The notes under the pieces: generated by a model
The model's input: only the letters and a program-made list of their open reading frames with translations
What the model was told of the DNA's origin: nothing
Database searches by the model: none
Program-made: the position numbers and the translations under genes
Source of the DNA: an uncultured Verrucomicrobiota bacterium
GTDB taxonomy: Bacteria; Verrucomicrobiota; Verrucomicrobiia; Opitutales; Seribacteraceae
Reading direction: 5' to 3'
Length of the DNA stretch: 46,670 nucleotides
Assembly (NCBI GenBank): GCA_902569115.1
Contig: CACFTI010000016.1
Location: forward strand, 1-46,670
Part shown: positions 25,987-34,409 of the stretch, one piece after another
How positions within the stretch are numbered: the first letter of the stretch is position 1
Layout of the letters: each line of letters begins with the position of its first letter

Positions 25987-26014
25987 TTGCAACCTATTGT
26001 AGTCTTAAAATAAT
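25987..26014 (+). promoter_or_regulatory. Possible sigma-70-like promoter
   Basis: TTGCAA (25987-25992) and AATAAT (26009-26014) are separated by 16 bases, a 4/6 and a 5/6 match to the housekeeping consensus. The start point would be near 26021, giving a leader of about 20 bases before the TTG start at 26041. Judged by eye only. Confidence 0.35.
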
Positions 26015-26040
26015 AAAAAAATATTCTAGAAATCAAAGTT

Positions 26041-26733
26041 TTGAAAAAAAAAATCCTATTATCAAACCTGTTTTCCGTATTTTTAATTCTTTCTTTTCCT
26101 TCTCCTGCGGAAGAAGCAAATCAAAATTTACCTTCGATTCAAAAAGTTGGTGAAGCCAAATTTCAATTCGGTGAAATCTTACTAGACCAGCACAAACGAA
26201 TAGTTGAATTTAACGCTACTAGTAATCAAAAAAATGGATTAATTGAATATGCCTTAGTTCATGAGTCCGGGAAAACCCATGAGTCACTTTTTAGAACGAA
26301 AGTTCGTCCTCAAATTTTACACGCATCACTTTTACTATTAAAACAACCGGTTGAATCTAGATTTTTCGAAAATTTATGGTCTGAAGAACCAAGAAAACTA
26401 GATTTGGGTAAGAGTAGAATTAGAACAGAAGTGCAGTGGGATCAGAATGGAACTTTGCATACTTCTTCGTTGGAGGAGCTGTCTTTGAACACAAAAGACA
26501 AAAGTAGTCTCCGAGATGGTGCCTTTATTTTTACAGGATCCAAAAAGATCGAAGGTACCTATCTAGCAGAGCTAAGTGGATCAATGATTGCTGTTTATGC
26601 GGATGAAGAGGCAGTTATCAATAGTTCTGATCACGACAGTAATAACGATGATGTCTGGATAGCTAATGAAAAGCAAATGCCAGAATTAGAAACACCTGTT
26701 AGAATTCGCTTCCTCTTGCCTAAGGGAGATTGA
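26041..26733 (+). CDS. Secreted protein of unknown function
   Basis: A 230-residue exported protein. The TTG start gives a textbook signal peptide (KKKILLSNLFSVFLILSF, cut near SPAEE). The mature protein is beta-rich and charged, with FQFGEILLDQHKRIVEFNAT, LIEYALVHESGKTHESLFRT and QILHASLLLLKQP. This resembles a pattern seen in planctomycete/verrucomicrobial secreted proteins that begin 'G-x-I-x-x-D-x-x-x-R-x-V-x-F-P-A'. The later part has GAFIFTGSKKIEGTYLAELSG. No Cys is visible. It is followed 17 bases later by a secreted toroid gene, so the two are likely one unit. Confidence 0.7.
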   Translation: MKKKILLSNLFSVFLILSFPSPAEEANQNLPSIQKVGEAKFQFGEILLDQHKRIVEFNATSNQKNGLIEYALVHESGKTHESLFRTKVRPQILHASLLLLKQPVESRFFENLWSEEPRKLDLGKSRIRTEVQWDQNGTLHTSSLEELSLNTKDKSSLRDGAFIFTGSKKIEGTYLAELSGSMIAVYADEEAVINSSDHDSNNDDVWIANEKQMPELETPVRIRFLLPKGD

Positions 26734-26750
26734 ATTTGTAGATTATTGTT

Positions 26751-27893
26751 ATGAAAAATTTTCCTACTATTTTACTGTTCTTTTGTTTCTATCTTCCTGT
26801 TTGGGGCGTGAAACCAACTATGAATCTGTCGATAAAGCAGGAAATTGAAAGATCTTTGGATCTCGGTTTGAATTGGCTTAACAAAGAGCAAAACAGGAGT
26901 TCAGGGAATTGGGGAATTGAGGAATATCCTGCGTTGACCGGCTTGGCGGTTAGGTCTTTTCTTGGGCACCCTTCCCCGCAAGTATTAAAGAAATATGCTA
27001 AAACACTTGAAGGAGGGCTTGGTTTCATTCGGTCAAAGGTACAGTCAGATGGGGGGATCTATGGTAAGGGGCTAGCTTCCTATAACACATCCATCTGTTT
27101 AATGGCTTTAATGCAGCATAAAGATCAACAGGACGAAGCAATTATCCAAGCTGCCCGTAAATTTTTGATAAATCAACAATCAGATTTCGATAACAAAGGA
27201 GAATCTGACAATGTTTTCGATGGAGGAGTAGGATATGGATCAAGATGGGCACACTCAGATCTTTCCAATACCCACCTAGCTATGGAAGCTTTATTCTACG
27301 CTAAAAAGACTTACCAAAGTAAAGAAGGGGAGGGAGTGGACCTCGACTGGGATGCAGCAATTACCTTTGTTAGTAAGTGTCAAAACTTGCCCTCTACAAA
27401 CAAAGAGAAATGGGTAAGCGATCACCAAGAAGATCGTGGAGGATTCGTCTACTTTCCAGGTAGTAGCATGGCTGGAGAGCGACAAAATACAAACGGATCG
27501 ATCGCTTTACGATCTTACGGGAGTATGAGTTACGCAGGTTTACTTTCCTTCATCTACGCAGAAATGGACTCGCAGGATCCTCGCGTTCTTGCGGTTAAAG
27601 AATGGCTAACCAAGCATTACACTATTAAAGAAAATCCGGGTATGGGACCTCAGGGCCTTTTTTATTATTATCATACGATGGCCAAAGCTCTTACCCTATC
27701 AGGAATCACGACCATTTCAGACGAACAAGGTGTTTCGAAGGATTGGCGGAAGGAACTTGCCCTGCATCTTTTAAATTTACAATCGAAAGAAGGATCCTGG
27801 ATAAATGATAATGGCAGGTGGTGGGAAAAGGATCCTGTTCTTGTCACTTCATACGCCTTGCTTACACTCGAGCGAATTTATTACGACTTATAA
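26751..27893 (+). CDS. Secreted prenyltransferase/squalene-oxidase repeat (toroid) protein
   Basis: A 380-residue protein and the third toroid protein of the window. The signal peptide is about 1-20 (FPTILLFFCFYLPVWG). Repeats include LNWLNKEQNRSSGNWGIEEY, VQSDGGIYGKGLASYNTSI, RWAHSDLSNTHLAMEAL, QEDRGGFVYFPG and LQSKEGSWINDNGRWWEKDP. The full-length toroid with Trp/Gly corners matches the family; residues typical of cyclase catalysis are not obvious. It follows the unknown secreted protein and is followed after 4 bases by another secreted protein. Confidence 0.83.
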   Translation: MKNFPTILLFFCFYLPVWGVKPTMNLSIKQEIERSLDLGLNWLNKEQNRSSGNWGIEEYPALTGLAVRSFLGHPSPQVLKKYAKTLEGGLGFIRSKVQSDGGIYGKGLASYNTSICLMALMQHKDQQDEAIIQAARKFLINQQSDFDNKGESDNVFDGGVGYGSRWAHSDLSNTHLAMEALFYAKKTYQSKEGEGVDLDWDAAITFVSKCQNLPSTNKEKWVSDHQEDRGGFVYFPGSSMAGERQNTNGSIALRSYGSMSYAGLLSFIYAEMDSQDPRVLAVKEWLTKHYTIKENPGMGPQGLFYYYHTMAKALTLSGITTISDEQGVSKDWRKELALHLLNLQSKEGSWINDNGRWWEKDPVLVTSYALLTLERIYYDL

Positions 27894-27897
27894 TTCC

Positions 27898-28503
27898 GTG
27901 AGAATTGGGTTCTTATGTCTTACCTTTTTTGGTTTGATCTTTTCCGAAGGTCAGACTTTTGGGAAATTACCGCAATCTCCTGATTTAGCTAAGCCGGGTA
28001 ACCCTATTATTTACGGTGGTTTATCCGTTGGAGATTCACGGGAGGAAGTGCTTTCCAAATTGCGAAAAAATGGCTTTATCCAAATTTATGAAGAAAAGAG
28101 TGCCGGGGTTGTCAAATCTGCCGTCCGGTGGGATGGAATAAGATATGAGTTAGCCAGCAAATTAATCGATGATAAACTCGCTTTATGTTTAATTGAGGGT
28201 AACAAGGGATGGCAGGACTTCCATTACGATGATGTAGTTTCTAAGGAGTGGAAAAACCTTAGGGAGCGCGTTGTAAATGCGTATGGAAAACCTTCAAAGT
28301 CTCGTAACTTTCCCGAATATTTTGATATTCCAGTAAATGATCTTGGAGGAACAGTCACCGATATTTGGAACCTCAGTGATCGAACACTTATGCTTTCGGT
28401 AAGAAAATATGAAGCGAAAGATTGCTGTACGGATCAAATTTTGGAATTTTCATGCTGTACCCTTTTGATCAAGCCACATGTGAAGAAAGTTTTACTTAAA
28501 TAA
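27898..28503 (+). CDS. Secreted protein of unknown function, SmpA-like N-terminal part
   Basis: A 201-residue exported protein. GTG 27898 is chosen: it is 4 bases after the toroid stop and puts a signal peptide (VRIGFLCLTFFGLIFS) at the start, whereas the longer frame from 27805 lies inside the toroid gene. Near residue 40 is the segment IIYGGLSVGDSREEVLSKLRKNGF, which resembles the helix-turn of SmpA/OmlA-type envelope proteins. Near the C-terminus two Cys pairs occur (KDCC and SCC), possibly disulfides. It lies 8 bases before ftsY and may be carried on the same transcript. Confidence 0.65.
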   Translation: MRIGFLCLTFFGLIFSEGQTFGKLPQSPDLAKPGNPIIYGGLSVGDSREEVLSKLRKNGFIQIYEEKSAGVVKSAVRWDGIRYELASKLIDDKLALCLIEGNKGWQDFHYDDVVSKEWKNLRERVVNAYGKPSKSRNFPEYFDIPVNDLGGTVTDIWNLSDRTLMLSVRKYEAKDCCTDQILEFSCCTLLIKPHVKKVLLK

Positions 28504-28511
28504 AGAAATTA

Positions 28512-29441
28512 ATGGGTATATTTTCAAAGTTTAAAAGTGGGTTTAAACGGGGTGCCAATGCTTTACAGGATGCAGTCGGAAAGGTGGTTGGTCGTACTCG
28601 ACTGGAAGAAAGCGATTTGCTGGATCTGGAAGAGGCTTTCTATCAAAGTGACTTTGGGGTTGAGACAACGGAGGAAATTATTGAAAGAATTCGTGAAGCC
28701 CATCGTAATGACGAAAATTTTCGAGGGGAAGATGCCAACGCTTTGGCTAGAGAAGTTCTTAGAAGAATTCTTGAAGGTTCTGAAGGTAAATTATCTGAAA
28801 AACCTGATGCAGTGCCAGAAGTTATTTGTTTGGTGGGGGTAAATGGATCTGGCAAAACTACTACCTGTGCGAAATTAGGATACAGGTTAAAACAAAATAA
28901 TTCATCATCTCTTCTTGCGGCATGTGATACTTTTAGGGCGGCAGCCACAGAGCAGTTGATCAGCTGGTCGGATAAATTGGATCTGGAGATCGTTTCAGGG
29001 CATCACGGTGCGGATTCTGCCGCTGTGGCTTTTGATGCTTATTCAGCCTGTGAATCCAGAGAATATGACCGTCTAGTCGTTGACACTGCGGGTAGACTTC
29101 ATGTCAAAGATAACCTGATGGATGAACTTAGTAAACTAAAGCGAGTTTTGCAGAAAAAAAACTCTGCGGCACCGCATCACTCATGGTTGGTAATTGATGG
29201 TTCTACCGGTTTAAATGTGACTGAACAGGCAAAAGTTTTTCATGAAAAATTCGGCCTTACGGGCATTATTGTTACCAAGTTAGATGGTTCTTCAAAGGGA
29301 GGAGCTTTGGTTTCGATCTTTAGAACAATGAAATTACCTATCTATTTCATCGGGTTGGGAGAAAATGCAGATGATCTTCAGCCTTTCTCTGTAGACTATT
29401 ATCTCGATTCCATCTTGCCCGAAGTCCAAAAAGATTTCTGA
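28512..29441 (+). CDS. ftsY: Signal recognition particle receptor FtsY
   Basis: The SRP receptor GTPase, which docks ribosome-nascent chain complexes at the inner membrane translocon. At 309 residues it has only the N and G domains, without the long acidic A domain of E. coli. GTPase motifs: P-loop GVNGSGKT (109-116), DTFRAAA (139-145), DTAGR (191-195), TKLDG (255-259), and the closing GLGENADDLQPF. The loop normally reading D-A-x-T-G-Q is DGSTGLN here, a mild deviation. The first 20 residues are basic and amphipathic, suitable for membrane binding. Confidence 0.97.
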   Translation: MGIFSKFKSGFKRGANALQDAVGKVVGRTRLEESDLLDLEEAFYQSDFGVETTEEIIERIREAHRNDENFRGEDANALAREVLRRILEGSEGKLSEKPDAVPEVICLVGVNGSGKTTTCAKLGYRLKQNNSSSLLAACDTFRAAATEQLISWSDKLDLEIVSGHHGADSAAVAFDAYSACESREYDRLVVDTAGRLHVKDNLMDELSKLKRVLQKKNSAAPHHSWLVIDGSTGLNVTEQAKVFHEKFGLTGIIVTKLDGSSKGGALVSIFRTMKLPIYFIGLGENADDLQPFSVDYYLDSILPEVQKDF

Positions 29442-29455
29442 ATTTAAGAGAAGTT

Positions 29456-30562
29456 ATGAAAATTAAGATCGAGCATCAGCGACTTGAAGTTGAATTGGGA
29501 GATCGTTCATATGAAATAAGTATTGGTTTTGGTTGTCGGAATACCTTGACCGAGCAAAAAGCTAATTTACAACAAGATGGTAGAAAAATTGTTGCCCTTG
29601 TAGATAATGGGCTGTCCGAGGGGAACCCATCTTTTATTAACGAATTTGTATGTGATTTGCCCCATTTAAAAATCCCATCCGGGGAAGAATCTAAATCCAG
29701 TGAATGGTTGTGCAGGGGCTGGGATTTTCTAGCTTCCAATAAAATAGACCGTACTAGTGTAATCTTTGTATTTGGAGGTGGAGTCAGCGGGGACCTTGGC
29801 GGATTTTTGGCTGCAAGCTATCTTCGTGGTATTGATTTTATACAAGTTCCTACAACTTTACTATCTATGGTTGATAGCTCTGTGGGTGGCAAAACGGGAA
29901 TCAACTTATCTGCAGGCAAAAACCTGGTAGGTGCTTTTCATCAACCCAGTCAGGTGATTATTGATTTAGAAGTTCTAAAAACCCTTCCACCCCGAGAATT
30001 TTCTGCTGGAATGGCTGAGGTTATTAAATACGGCATGTTAGGAAACGCATCTTTATACCAAAAGCTCGTTTCTTTGCCACAAGCTCTTTCACCTGAGCAT
30101 CCTGAATTATCAGCCATCGTGCATCAGTGTTGCTTGGATAAATCAAGGATTGTACGCGATGACGAGAAAGAATCACTGATTCAGGGGGGGAGGGCACTTC
30201 TTAATTTAGGACATACTTTTGGTCATGCAATTGAAGCGACTGCTGGTTATGGAAGTTATTTGCATGGAGAAGCTGTTGCCATTGGTTTGGTTTGTGCCTA
30301 TCGCCTATCGTGCAAATTGGGTTTATGTGAAAATGAATCCGAGAATGTACTGCTTGAGTTGCTTGCAAGATATAATCTGCCAATTGAATTAACTTCCCAA
30401 CTATCTTTGGATCGACTTTTGAGTGCGATGATGAACGATAAAAAGGTTCACAAAGGTGCTTTACGTTTTGTGGTCATGGACAAGATAGGCTCTTCTCATG
30501 TGGAAAATTCAGTTGATATTGAAGTTATTTCAGAAATTCTTCAATCGATTGGAGCCCGCTAA
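29456..30562 (+). CDS. aroB: 3-dehydroquinate synthase
   Basis: Second step of the shikimate pathway: converts DAHP to 3-dehydroquinate using NAD and a divalent metal in the cytoplasm. The 368-residue protein has the usual length. Seen: NAD-binding GGGVSGDLGGF (107-117), VPTTLLSMVDSSVGGKTGIN (131-150), and metal ligands consistent with Glu188 (AEVIKYG), His253 (NLGHTFGHAIE) and His270 (HGEAVAIG). The start is 14 bases after ftsY, with the weak purine run AAGAGAAG before it. No other aro gene is in the window. Confidence 0.97.
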   Translation: MKIKIEHQRLEVELGDRSYEISIGFGCRNTLTEQKANLQQDGRKIVALVDNGLSEGNPSFINEFVCDLPHLKIPSGEESKSSEWLCRGWDFLASNKIDRTSVIFVFGGGVSGDLGGFLAASYLRGIDFIQVPTTLLSMVDSSVGGKTGINLSAGKNLVGAFHQPSQVIIDLEVLKTLPPREFSAGMAEVIKYGMLGNASLYQKLVSLPQALSPEHPELSAIVHQCCLDKSRIVRDDEKESLIQGGRALLNLGHTFGHAIEATAGYGSYLHGEAVAIGLVCAYRLSCKLGLCENESENVLLELLARYNLPIELTSQLSLDRLLSAMMNDKKVHKGALRFVVMDKIGSSHVENSVDIEVISEILQSIGAR

Positions 30563-30572
30563 ATATTATTGT

Positions 30573-31160
30573 GTGAATGTTGAATTTGACTTGATTCGGG
30601 CTTATTTTGAAGAAAATGGATTTTGGGTCCGAATGCATGAATTCGCTTCTGAAACCACTAAAAGAAAAACACATTTTCCATTTTTTGAAATTTTTAGGTC
30701 ATCAAATTTATCTTTAGTTCAAGAAGAGCGATTTCGTCTATTCACTGGTGATCTTGCAAGATATAAGTCATCAGTCTTTGGTTTGATCGACTGGCAGGCT
30801 AGTGGATTCTCTCCAGATCTACTCAGTAATGATGTCCGCTTGTTAAAGTTTTTCAGGAAACAAATTGATAATCAGAAAGCTCTATGGGCCGGGGATAACC
30901 TGAAAATTTTAATGAAAGAAGATCAATTAAAATTGATCGTTCCTGCCTTGCCCAGATCAGAGAACAAAACAAAGGATCTTTTTGAATTACTCAAGGCTCA
31001 CGGGATAAATGGTGTCCTGACGATGAGTTCCGTTTTGGAAAATTTGTTACGAAATGTATCCGGGAAACCTGAAAGTAGAGGAAACCCATCGATGCATCTG
31101 CTTAAATTGTTAAAGCTATATGGGTTGGCAACAGAACCACAATTAGATATTTTCGAGTAA
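30573..31160 (+). CDS. Conserved-looking protein of unknown function
   Basis: A 195-residue soluble protein between aroB and lpxA. GTG 30573 is preferred since it lies 10 bases after the aroB stop; an ATG at 30498 inside aroB is the alternative. There is no signal peptide or membrane helix. The middle reads RFRLFTGDLARYKSSVFGLIDWQASGF, suggesting an alpha/beta fold. Later KLIVPALPRSENKTKDLFELLKAHGINGVLTM looks like a helix-turn. No named family is recognised. Position in the ftsY-aroB-lpxA run suggests a housekeeping or envelope role only. Confidence 0.6.
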   Translation: MNVEFDLIRAYFEENGFWVRMHEFASETTKRKTHFPFFEIFRSSNLSLVQEERFRLFTGDLARYKSSVFGLIDWQASGFSPDLLSNDVRLLKFFRKQIDNQKALWAGDNLKILMKEDQLKLIVPALPRSENKTKDLFELLKAHGINGVLTMSSVLENLLRNVSGKPESRGNPSMHLLKLLKLYGLATEPQLDIFE

Positions 31161-31163
31161 GTT

Positions 31164-31964
31164 ATGGATTCTTTAATTCACCAAACAGCTATCGTAGAAC
31201 CCGAAACTGTAATGGGTAGAGGCATAACCGTCGGCCCATACGCCATCATAGAAGATGGAGCAGTTATTGGAGATGGTTCTGTAATCGAATCACATGCCGT
31301 AGTGAAAAAATGGGCTCGAATTGGTGAAAAGGCAAGAATTGGCCACCACAGCGTGTTGGGTGGTGATCCCCAACACTTAGATTTTGATTCCTCTACGGAG
31401 TCTTTTCTTACTTTAGGTAATCAAGTTCGTATAGGTGAAGGTGTAACCATTCATCGGTCGCTTTATAAAGGCCAGACCACAAATGTGGGAAATGAATCCT
31501 TTTTAATGGGTAATTCACATGTGGCACATGATTCAATTTTGGGTGATCGAGTTATTTTGGCCAATGGTGCACTGCTTGGAGGTCATGTTGAGGTTGGAGA
31601 TGATACATTCGTGGGTGGAGGTGCTGCCGTTCATCAATTTGTACGAATCGGTCCTGGGGCAATGGTAGGAGGGCTTGCTGAAATATCTAAAGATGTTGGT
31701 CCTCATTTGCTTGTAATGGGTAGAAATCGTGCATGTGGTCTGAATAGAGTGGGATTAAAAAGAAGAAATGTTAGCAAGCAGGACATCAATGTACTTAAGC
31801 GTTTTTTCCGTGAACTCTTAACTCGTCCGGTGAAAGTTAAAAGCTTAGCTGAGAAGCTTATGGAGCATATTGACGAAGAATCTTCAGAGACTATTCGTGA
31901 ATTTTTGGAGTTTTTTGTATCGGGCCAGCGCGGTTTTGCTCGAAGTCAAAAAAAAGTGGATTAA
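31164..31964 (+). CDS. lpxA: UDP-N-acetylglucosamine acyltransferase LpxA
   Basis: First step of lipid A synthesis: transfers a hydroxyacyl chain from acyl carrier protein to UDP-GlcNAc in the cytoplasm. The 266-residue protein shows hexapeptide repeats from residue 9 to about 190 that build a left-handed beta-helix. The catalytic His lies in HVAHDSILG (His122, equal to E. coli His125), VTIHRS holds His97, and AAVHQF and GLKRR are also conserved. The C-terminal 75 residues are helical, as in LpxA. Its presence shows an LPS-bearing outer membrane. Other lpx genes are not in the window. Confidence 0.95.
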   Translation: MDSLIHQTAIVEPETVMGRGITVGPYAIIEDGAVIGDGSVIESHAVVKKWARIGEKARIGHHSVLGGDPQHLDFDSSTESFLTLGNQVRIGEGVTIHRSLYKGQTTNVGNESFLMGNSHVAHDSILGDRVILANGALLGGHVEVGDDTFVGGGAAVHQFVRIGPGAMVGGLAEISKDVGPHLLVMGRNRACGLNRVGLKRRNVSKQDINVLKRFFRELLTRPVKVKSLAEKLMEHIDEESSETIREFLEFFVSGQRGFARSQKKVD

Positions 31965-32306
31965 ATGTTAATTGGAAATGAAAAATTGATATGTTTAACC
32001 CCAGAAGCAGGGTTAAAAATAAATGATTTGATGGAACGAGAGTCGAATGGCAATTACCTGAGGATTAAGATAACGGGTGGCGGTTGCAACGGGTTATCTT
32101 ACAAGATGAAATTTGTAAATGATGCCAAGCCCAAAGATATACTTGTTGAAAGTTCTGGTAGATCGGTTTTGGTGGACTCCAAGACGGCCCTTTATCTCAG
32201 AGGCACGACACTCGATTATTCAAGTAAATTGGTAGGGGGAGGGTTTAAGTTTATCAACCCTAATGCAAAGGCAAGTTGTAGTTGTGGGGAGAGTTTCAAC
32301 CTCTAA
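31965..32306 (+). CDS. A-type iron-sulfur carrier (ErpA/IscA/HesB family)
   Basis: A 113-residue protein that carries or transfers Fe-S clusters to apo-enzymes. The three conserved cysteines are in GGGCNGLSY (about residue 41) and the C-terminal SCSCGESF (about 106-108). The ATG follows the lpxA stop with no spacing (TAA-ATG), so translation is probably coupled. No isc or suf genes flank it, so it cannot be named ErpA, IscA or SufA with certainty. Confidence 0.93.
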   Translation: MLIGNEKLICLTPEAGLKINDLMERESNGNYLRIKITGGGCNGLSYKMKFVNDAKPKDILVESSGRSVLVDSKTALYLRGTTLDYSSKLVGGGFKFINPNAKASCSCGESFNL

Positions 32307-32394
32307 TCAAAAGTATAAAATTTGCTTGCAACAACGTCTAATTCGTAACAAAAACAAAACATATTTTGATTACCCTTAAATTACATACAACCAC

Positions 32395-33060
32395 ATGGTA
32401 AAAAAACCCGGTGGTAACAAACGGTACCAGCAAAACCGTAACTACATTCGTAAAAACGACAAAATTCGGGCCCGTGAAGTCCGGGTTATCGGTCCAGATG
32501 GCGAGATGCTCGGCGTGATGCCTCCAGAAGAGGCTGTTAAAATTGCTAAGTCTCATGGCCTTGATTTGGTGGAAGTTGCTGCGTCTGCCCGTCCGCCTGT
32601 ATGTAGAATTTTGGAATTTGGTAAGTACAAGTACGAACTCAGCAAAAGCAAAAGAAACAAGGAAAAGACAGCCAAAAGAGTTAAAGAAGCAAAATTTCGT
32701 CCTCGTATCGAAGAGCATGATTATATGACCAAGGTGCGTCGTTCAGAGAAATTTTTGCATCAGGGGAATAAATTAAAAATAACTCTGATGTTCAGGGGTA
32801 GGGAGATGGAACATGTTAACTTGGGAATGGACTTGGTAAAGCAGGCAATCAAAGATCTTTCTGGAGTTGGCAAAGCCGATGACCAGCCTAAGTTGAACGG
32901 ACGCTTTATAATTGTTAGTTTGTCACCACTCCCTAAAAATCAAAGGACTTTAAAATATAATTCCTTGGAAGATCTGGAGACAGATGAAAGCGATGATTCG
33001 GCTGAAGAAGATGAGCCTGAAGAAGTTCTTGCAGATCAAGATTCTGATTCAGTAAATTAA
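32395..33060 (+). CDS. infC: Translation initiation factor IF-3
   Basis: Binds the 30S subunit and checks the start codon and initiator tRNA. N-domain motifs are RVIGPDGEMLGVMPPEEAVKIA and VCRILEFGKYKYEL; the basic linker is SKSKRNKEKTAKRVKEAKFRPR; the C domain includes HDYMTKVRRSEKFLHQGNKLKI and TLMFRGREMEH. At 221 residues it is longer than E. coli IF-3 because of an acidic C-terminal tail (about 35 residues rich in Asp/Glu). The start is a plain ATG, unlike the AUU of enterobacteria. There is no Shine-Dalgarno sequence. The usual downstream partners rpmI and rplT are absent; crcB follows. Confidence 0.96.
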   Translation: MVKKPGGNKRYQQNRNYIRKNDKIRAREVRVIGPDGEMLGVMPPEEAVKIAKSHGLDLVEVAASARPPVCRILEFGKYKYELSKSKRNKEKTAKRVKEAKFRPRIEEHDYMTKVRRSEKFLHQGNKLKITLMFRGREMEHVNLGMDLVKQAIKDLSGVGKADDQPKLNGRFIIVSLSPLPKNQRTLKYNSLEDLETDESDDSAEEDEPEEVLADQDSDSVN

Positions 33061-33080
33061 CCTAATTATCTTTTAACGAT

Positions 33081-33440
33081 GTGAGCACCAAGTTGGTTTT
33101 GCTTGTTGGTCTGGGTGGAGGATTAGGCTCTGCATTCAGGTTTATTCTCTGTTTACTATTCTCTAACTCGCTACCTTGGGTCACACTCTCGATAAATATT
33201 ACGGGAGGCTTTCTTATTGGAATACTTGCAACTTGGATTGAAAGCATTGAATACCCTGATTATTGGAGGGCTTTTTGGATGGTTGGTTTTTGTGGGGGTT
33301 TCACAACCTTTTCTGCTTTTGGTTACGATTTTTTTAATTTTTTTCGAAATGAACAATTAGGATTAAGTATAATCTACATCTTTCTAAGTATTGCTGGTAC
33401 ATTGTCTGCCGTTTTTTTGGGTCACCGCCTTGTTTCCTAG
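33081..33440 (+). CDS. crcB: Fluoride channel FluC/CrcB
   Basis: A 119-residue membrane protein with four helices, working as a dual-topology dimer that exports fluoride. Family motifs: GLGGGLGSAFRF near the N-terminus, NITGGFLIG (the Asn-Gly helix break) and GFCGGFTTFSAF, which supplies the Phe/Thr/Ser lining of the pore. The start is GTG 33081, 20 bases after infC. Many crcB genes carry a fluoride riboswitch, but the 20 bases upstream are too short and none is seen. Confidence 0.93.
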   Translation: MSTKLVLLVGLGGGLGSAFRFILCLLFSNSLPWVTLSINITGGFLIGILATWIESIEYPDYWRAFWMVGFCGGFTTFSAFGYDFFNFFRNEQLGLSIIYIFLSIAGTLSAVFLGHRLVS

Positions 33441-33500
33441 TCACCACAAAGTACATGATTTCTTGCTTAAATAATAGGATTGTGAGATTTTAGAAATATC

Positions 33501-34409
33501 GTGTTTTTAAAAGTTCAAGTAACCCTGATGACTCTTTTAGTCTTCACGATATTGAGTCATGATACATTGGGCGTGGTGAATGCGCCCAATCCTTTTCTTA
33601 GACCTGGTTCAAATCAGAAACCACCTCCTCCAAAAAATACTGATTATAAGCCTCGACCTGTGCCGCAAAAGGATATGTCTCGTGAAATTGAATTTCGCGG
33701 ATATTTTATTTTCCAAGGAAACCCTTTTTTTTGTCTTTTTAATAAGAAATCAAATCGCGGCGAATGGATAAGTCTGAGCGAAGTCACCTACGAGGAGTTT
33801 GAGGCTTGTGAGTTTGACCAGCAGACAGAAACATTAACTATAAAATATGAAGGAATTACCTACGAAATTACCCTTATTCAGGGTGGTTCTTCTGTTCCTT
33901 CCCCTGCCTCGCCAACAGTCACGAGGGCACCTTCTGTGACCTCTCCTACGGCTAACTCTGCTTCTGGCAATACACCCAAATATATGCCTCCCCGACCCAC
34001 CAAAACACCTGCACTTCCCGCTTGGTTGGTAAATCGGAAATCACCGCCAGTGAGGTCTTCATCTTCAGGTGGTTCATCTAATTTTGGAATGATTCCAAGA
34101 AGAACAAACCCAATGTCTTTTAATGCTCCATCAAGCGTAGAGAATGAAAATTCCCCTTCCTCGACTAATTTTGGCTCTAATCCAAGTTCGGTCACGAGAA
34201 CTGTAACTTCTTCCAGTGGTGCCGGGGCGTCTTCATCTTCAGGAACTCCAACAATAGATACTCCCGGAAATGACTTTTCACAGGATTTTGTGGAGAACGA
34301 TAGTAATGGAAATGATTTAGATCTGGAAAACCTTCCTCCCCCCCCTCCGCCCCCTAACATTGTTCCGCCGACTCCACCTCCCAATATCTTGCCATCACGT
34401 GAGAATTAA
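33501..34409 (+). CDS. Secreted Pro/Ser-rich protein of unknown function
   Basis: A 302-residue exported protein with a GTG start and signal peptide (about 1-24). One compact domain is visible at about 60-125: EIEFRGYFIFQGNPFFCLFN, then KKSNRGEWISLSE and TETLTIKYEGITYEITL. It looks like a small beta domain. The rest is low complexity: Pro/Thr/Ser-rich to about residue 200, a Ser-rich stretch, then LPPPPPPPNIVPPTPPP near the end. Such tails often span the peptidoglycan or the envelope. Its last 11 bases overlap the start of the protease gene, so the two products probably act together. Confidence 0.7.
   Translation: MFLKVQVTLMTLLVFTILSHDTLGVVNAPNPFLRPGSNQKPPPPKNTDYKPRPVPQKDMSREIEFRGYFIFQGNPFFCLFNKKSNRGEWISLSEVTYEEFEACEFDQQTETLTIKYEGITYEITLIQGGSSVPSPASPTVTRAPSVTSPTANSASGNTPKYMPPRPTKTPALPAWLVNRKSPPVRSSSSGGSSNFGMIPRRTNPMSFNAPSSVENENSPSSTNFGSNPSSVTRTVTSSSGAGASSSSGTPTIDTPGNDFSQDFVENDSNGNDLDLENLPPPPPPPNIVPPTPPPNILPSREN

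Noticed and set aside
33061-33080. Fluoride riboswitch before crcB
   Set aside because: Only 20 bases separate the gene from infC and no riboswitch core is visible there or in the infC tail.
33878-34384. Gly/Val/Glu-rich frame antisense to the Pro-rich protein
   Set aside because: It is the complement of Pro/Ser/Thr codons in a low-complexity region, which keeps the opposite frame open by chance.
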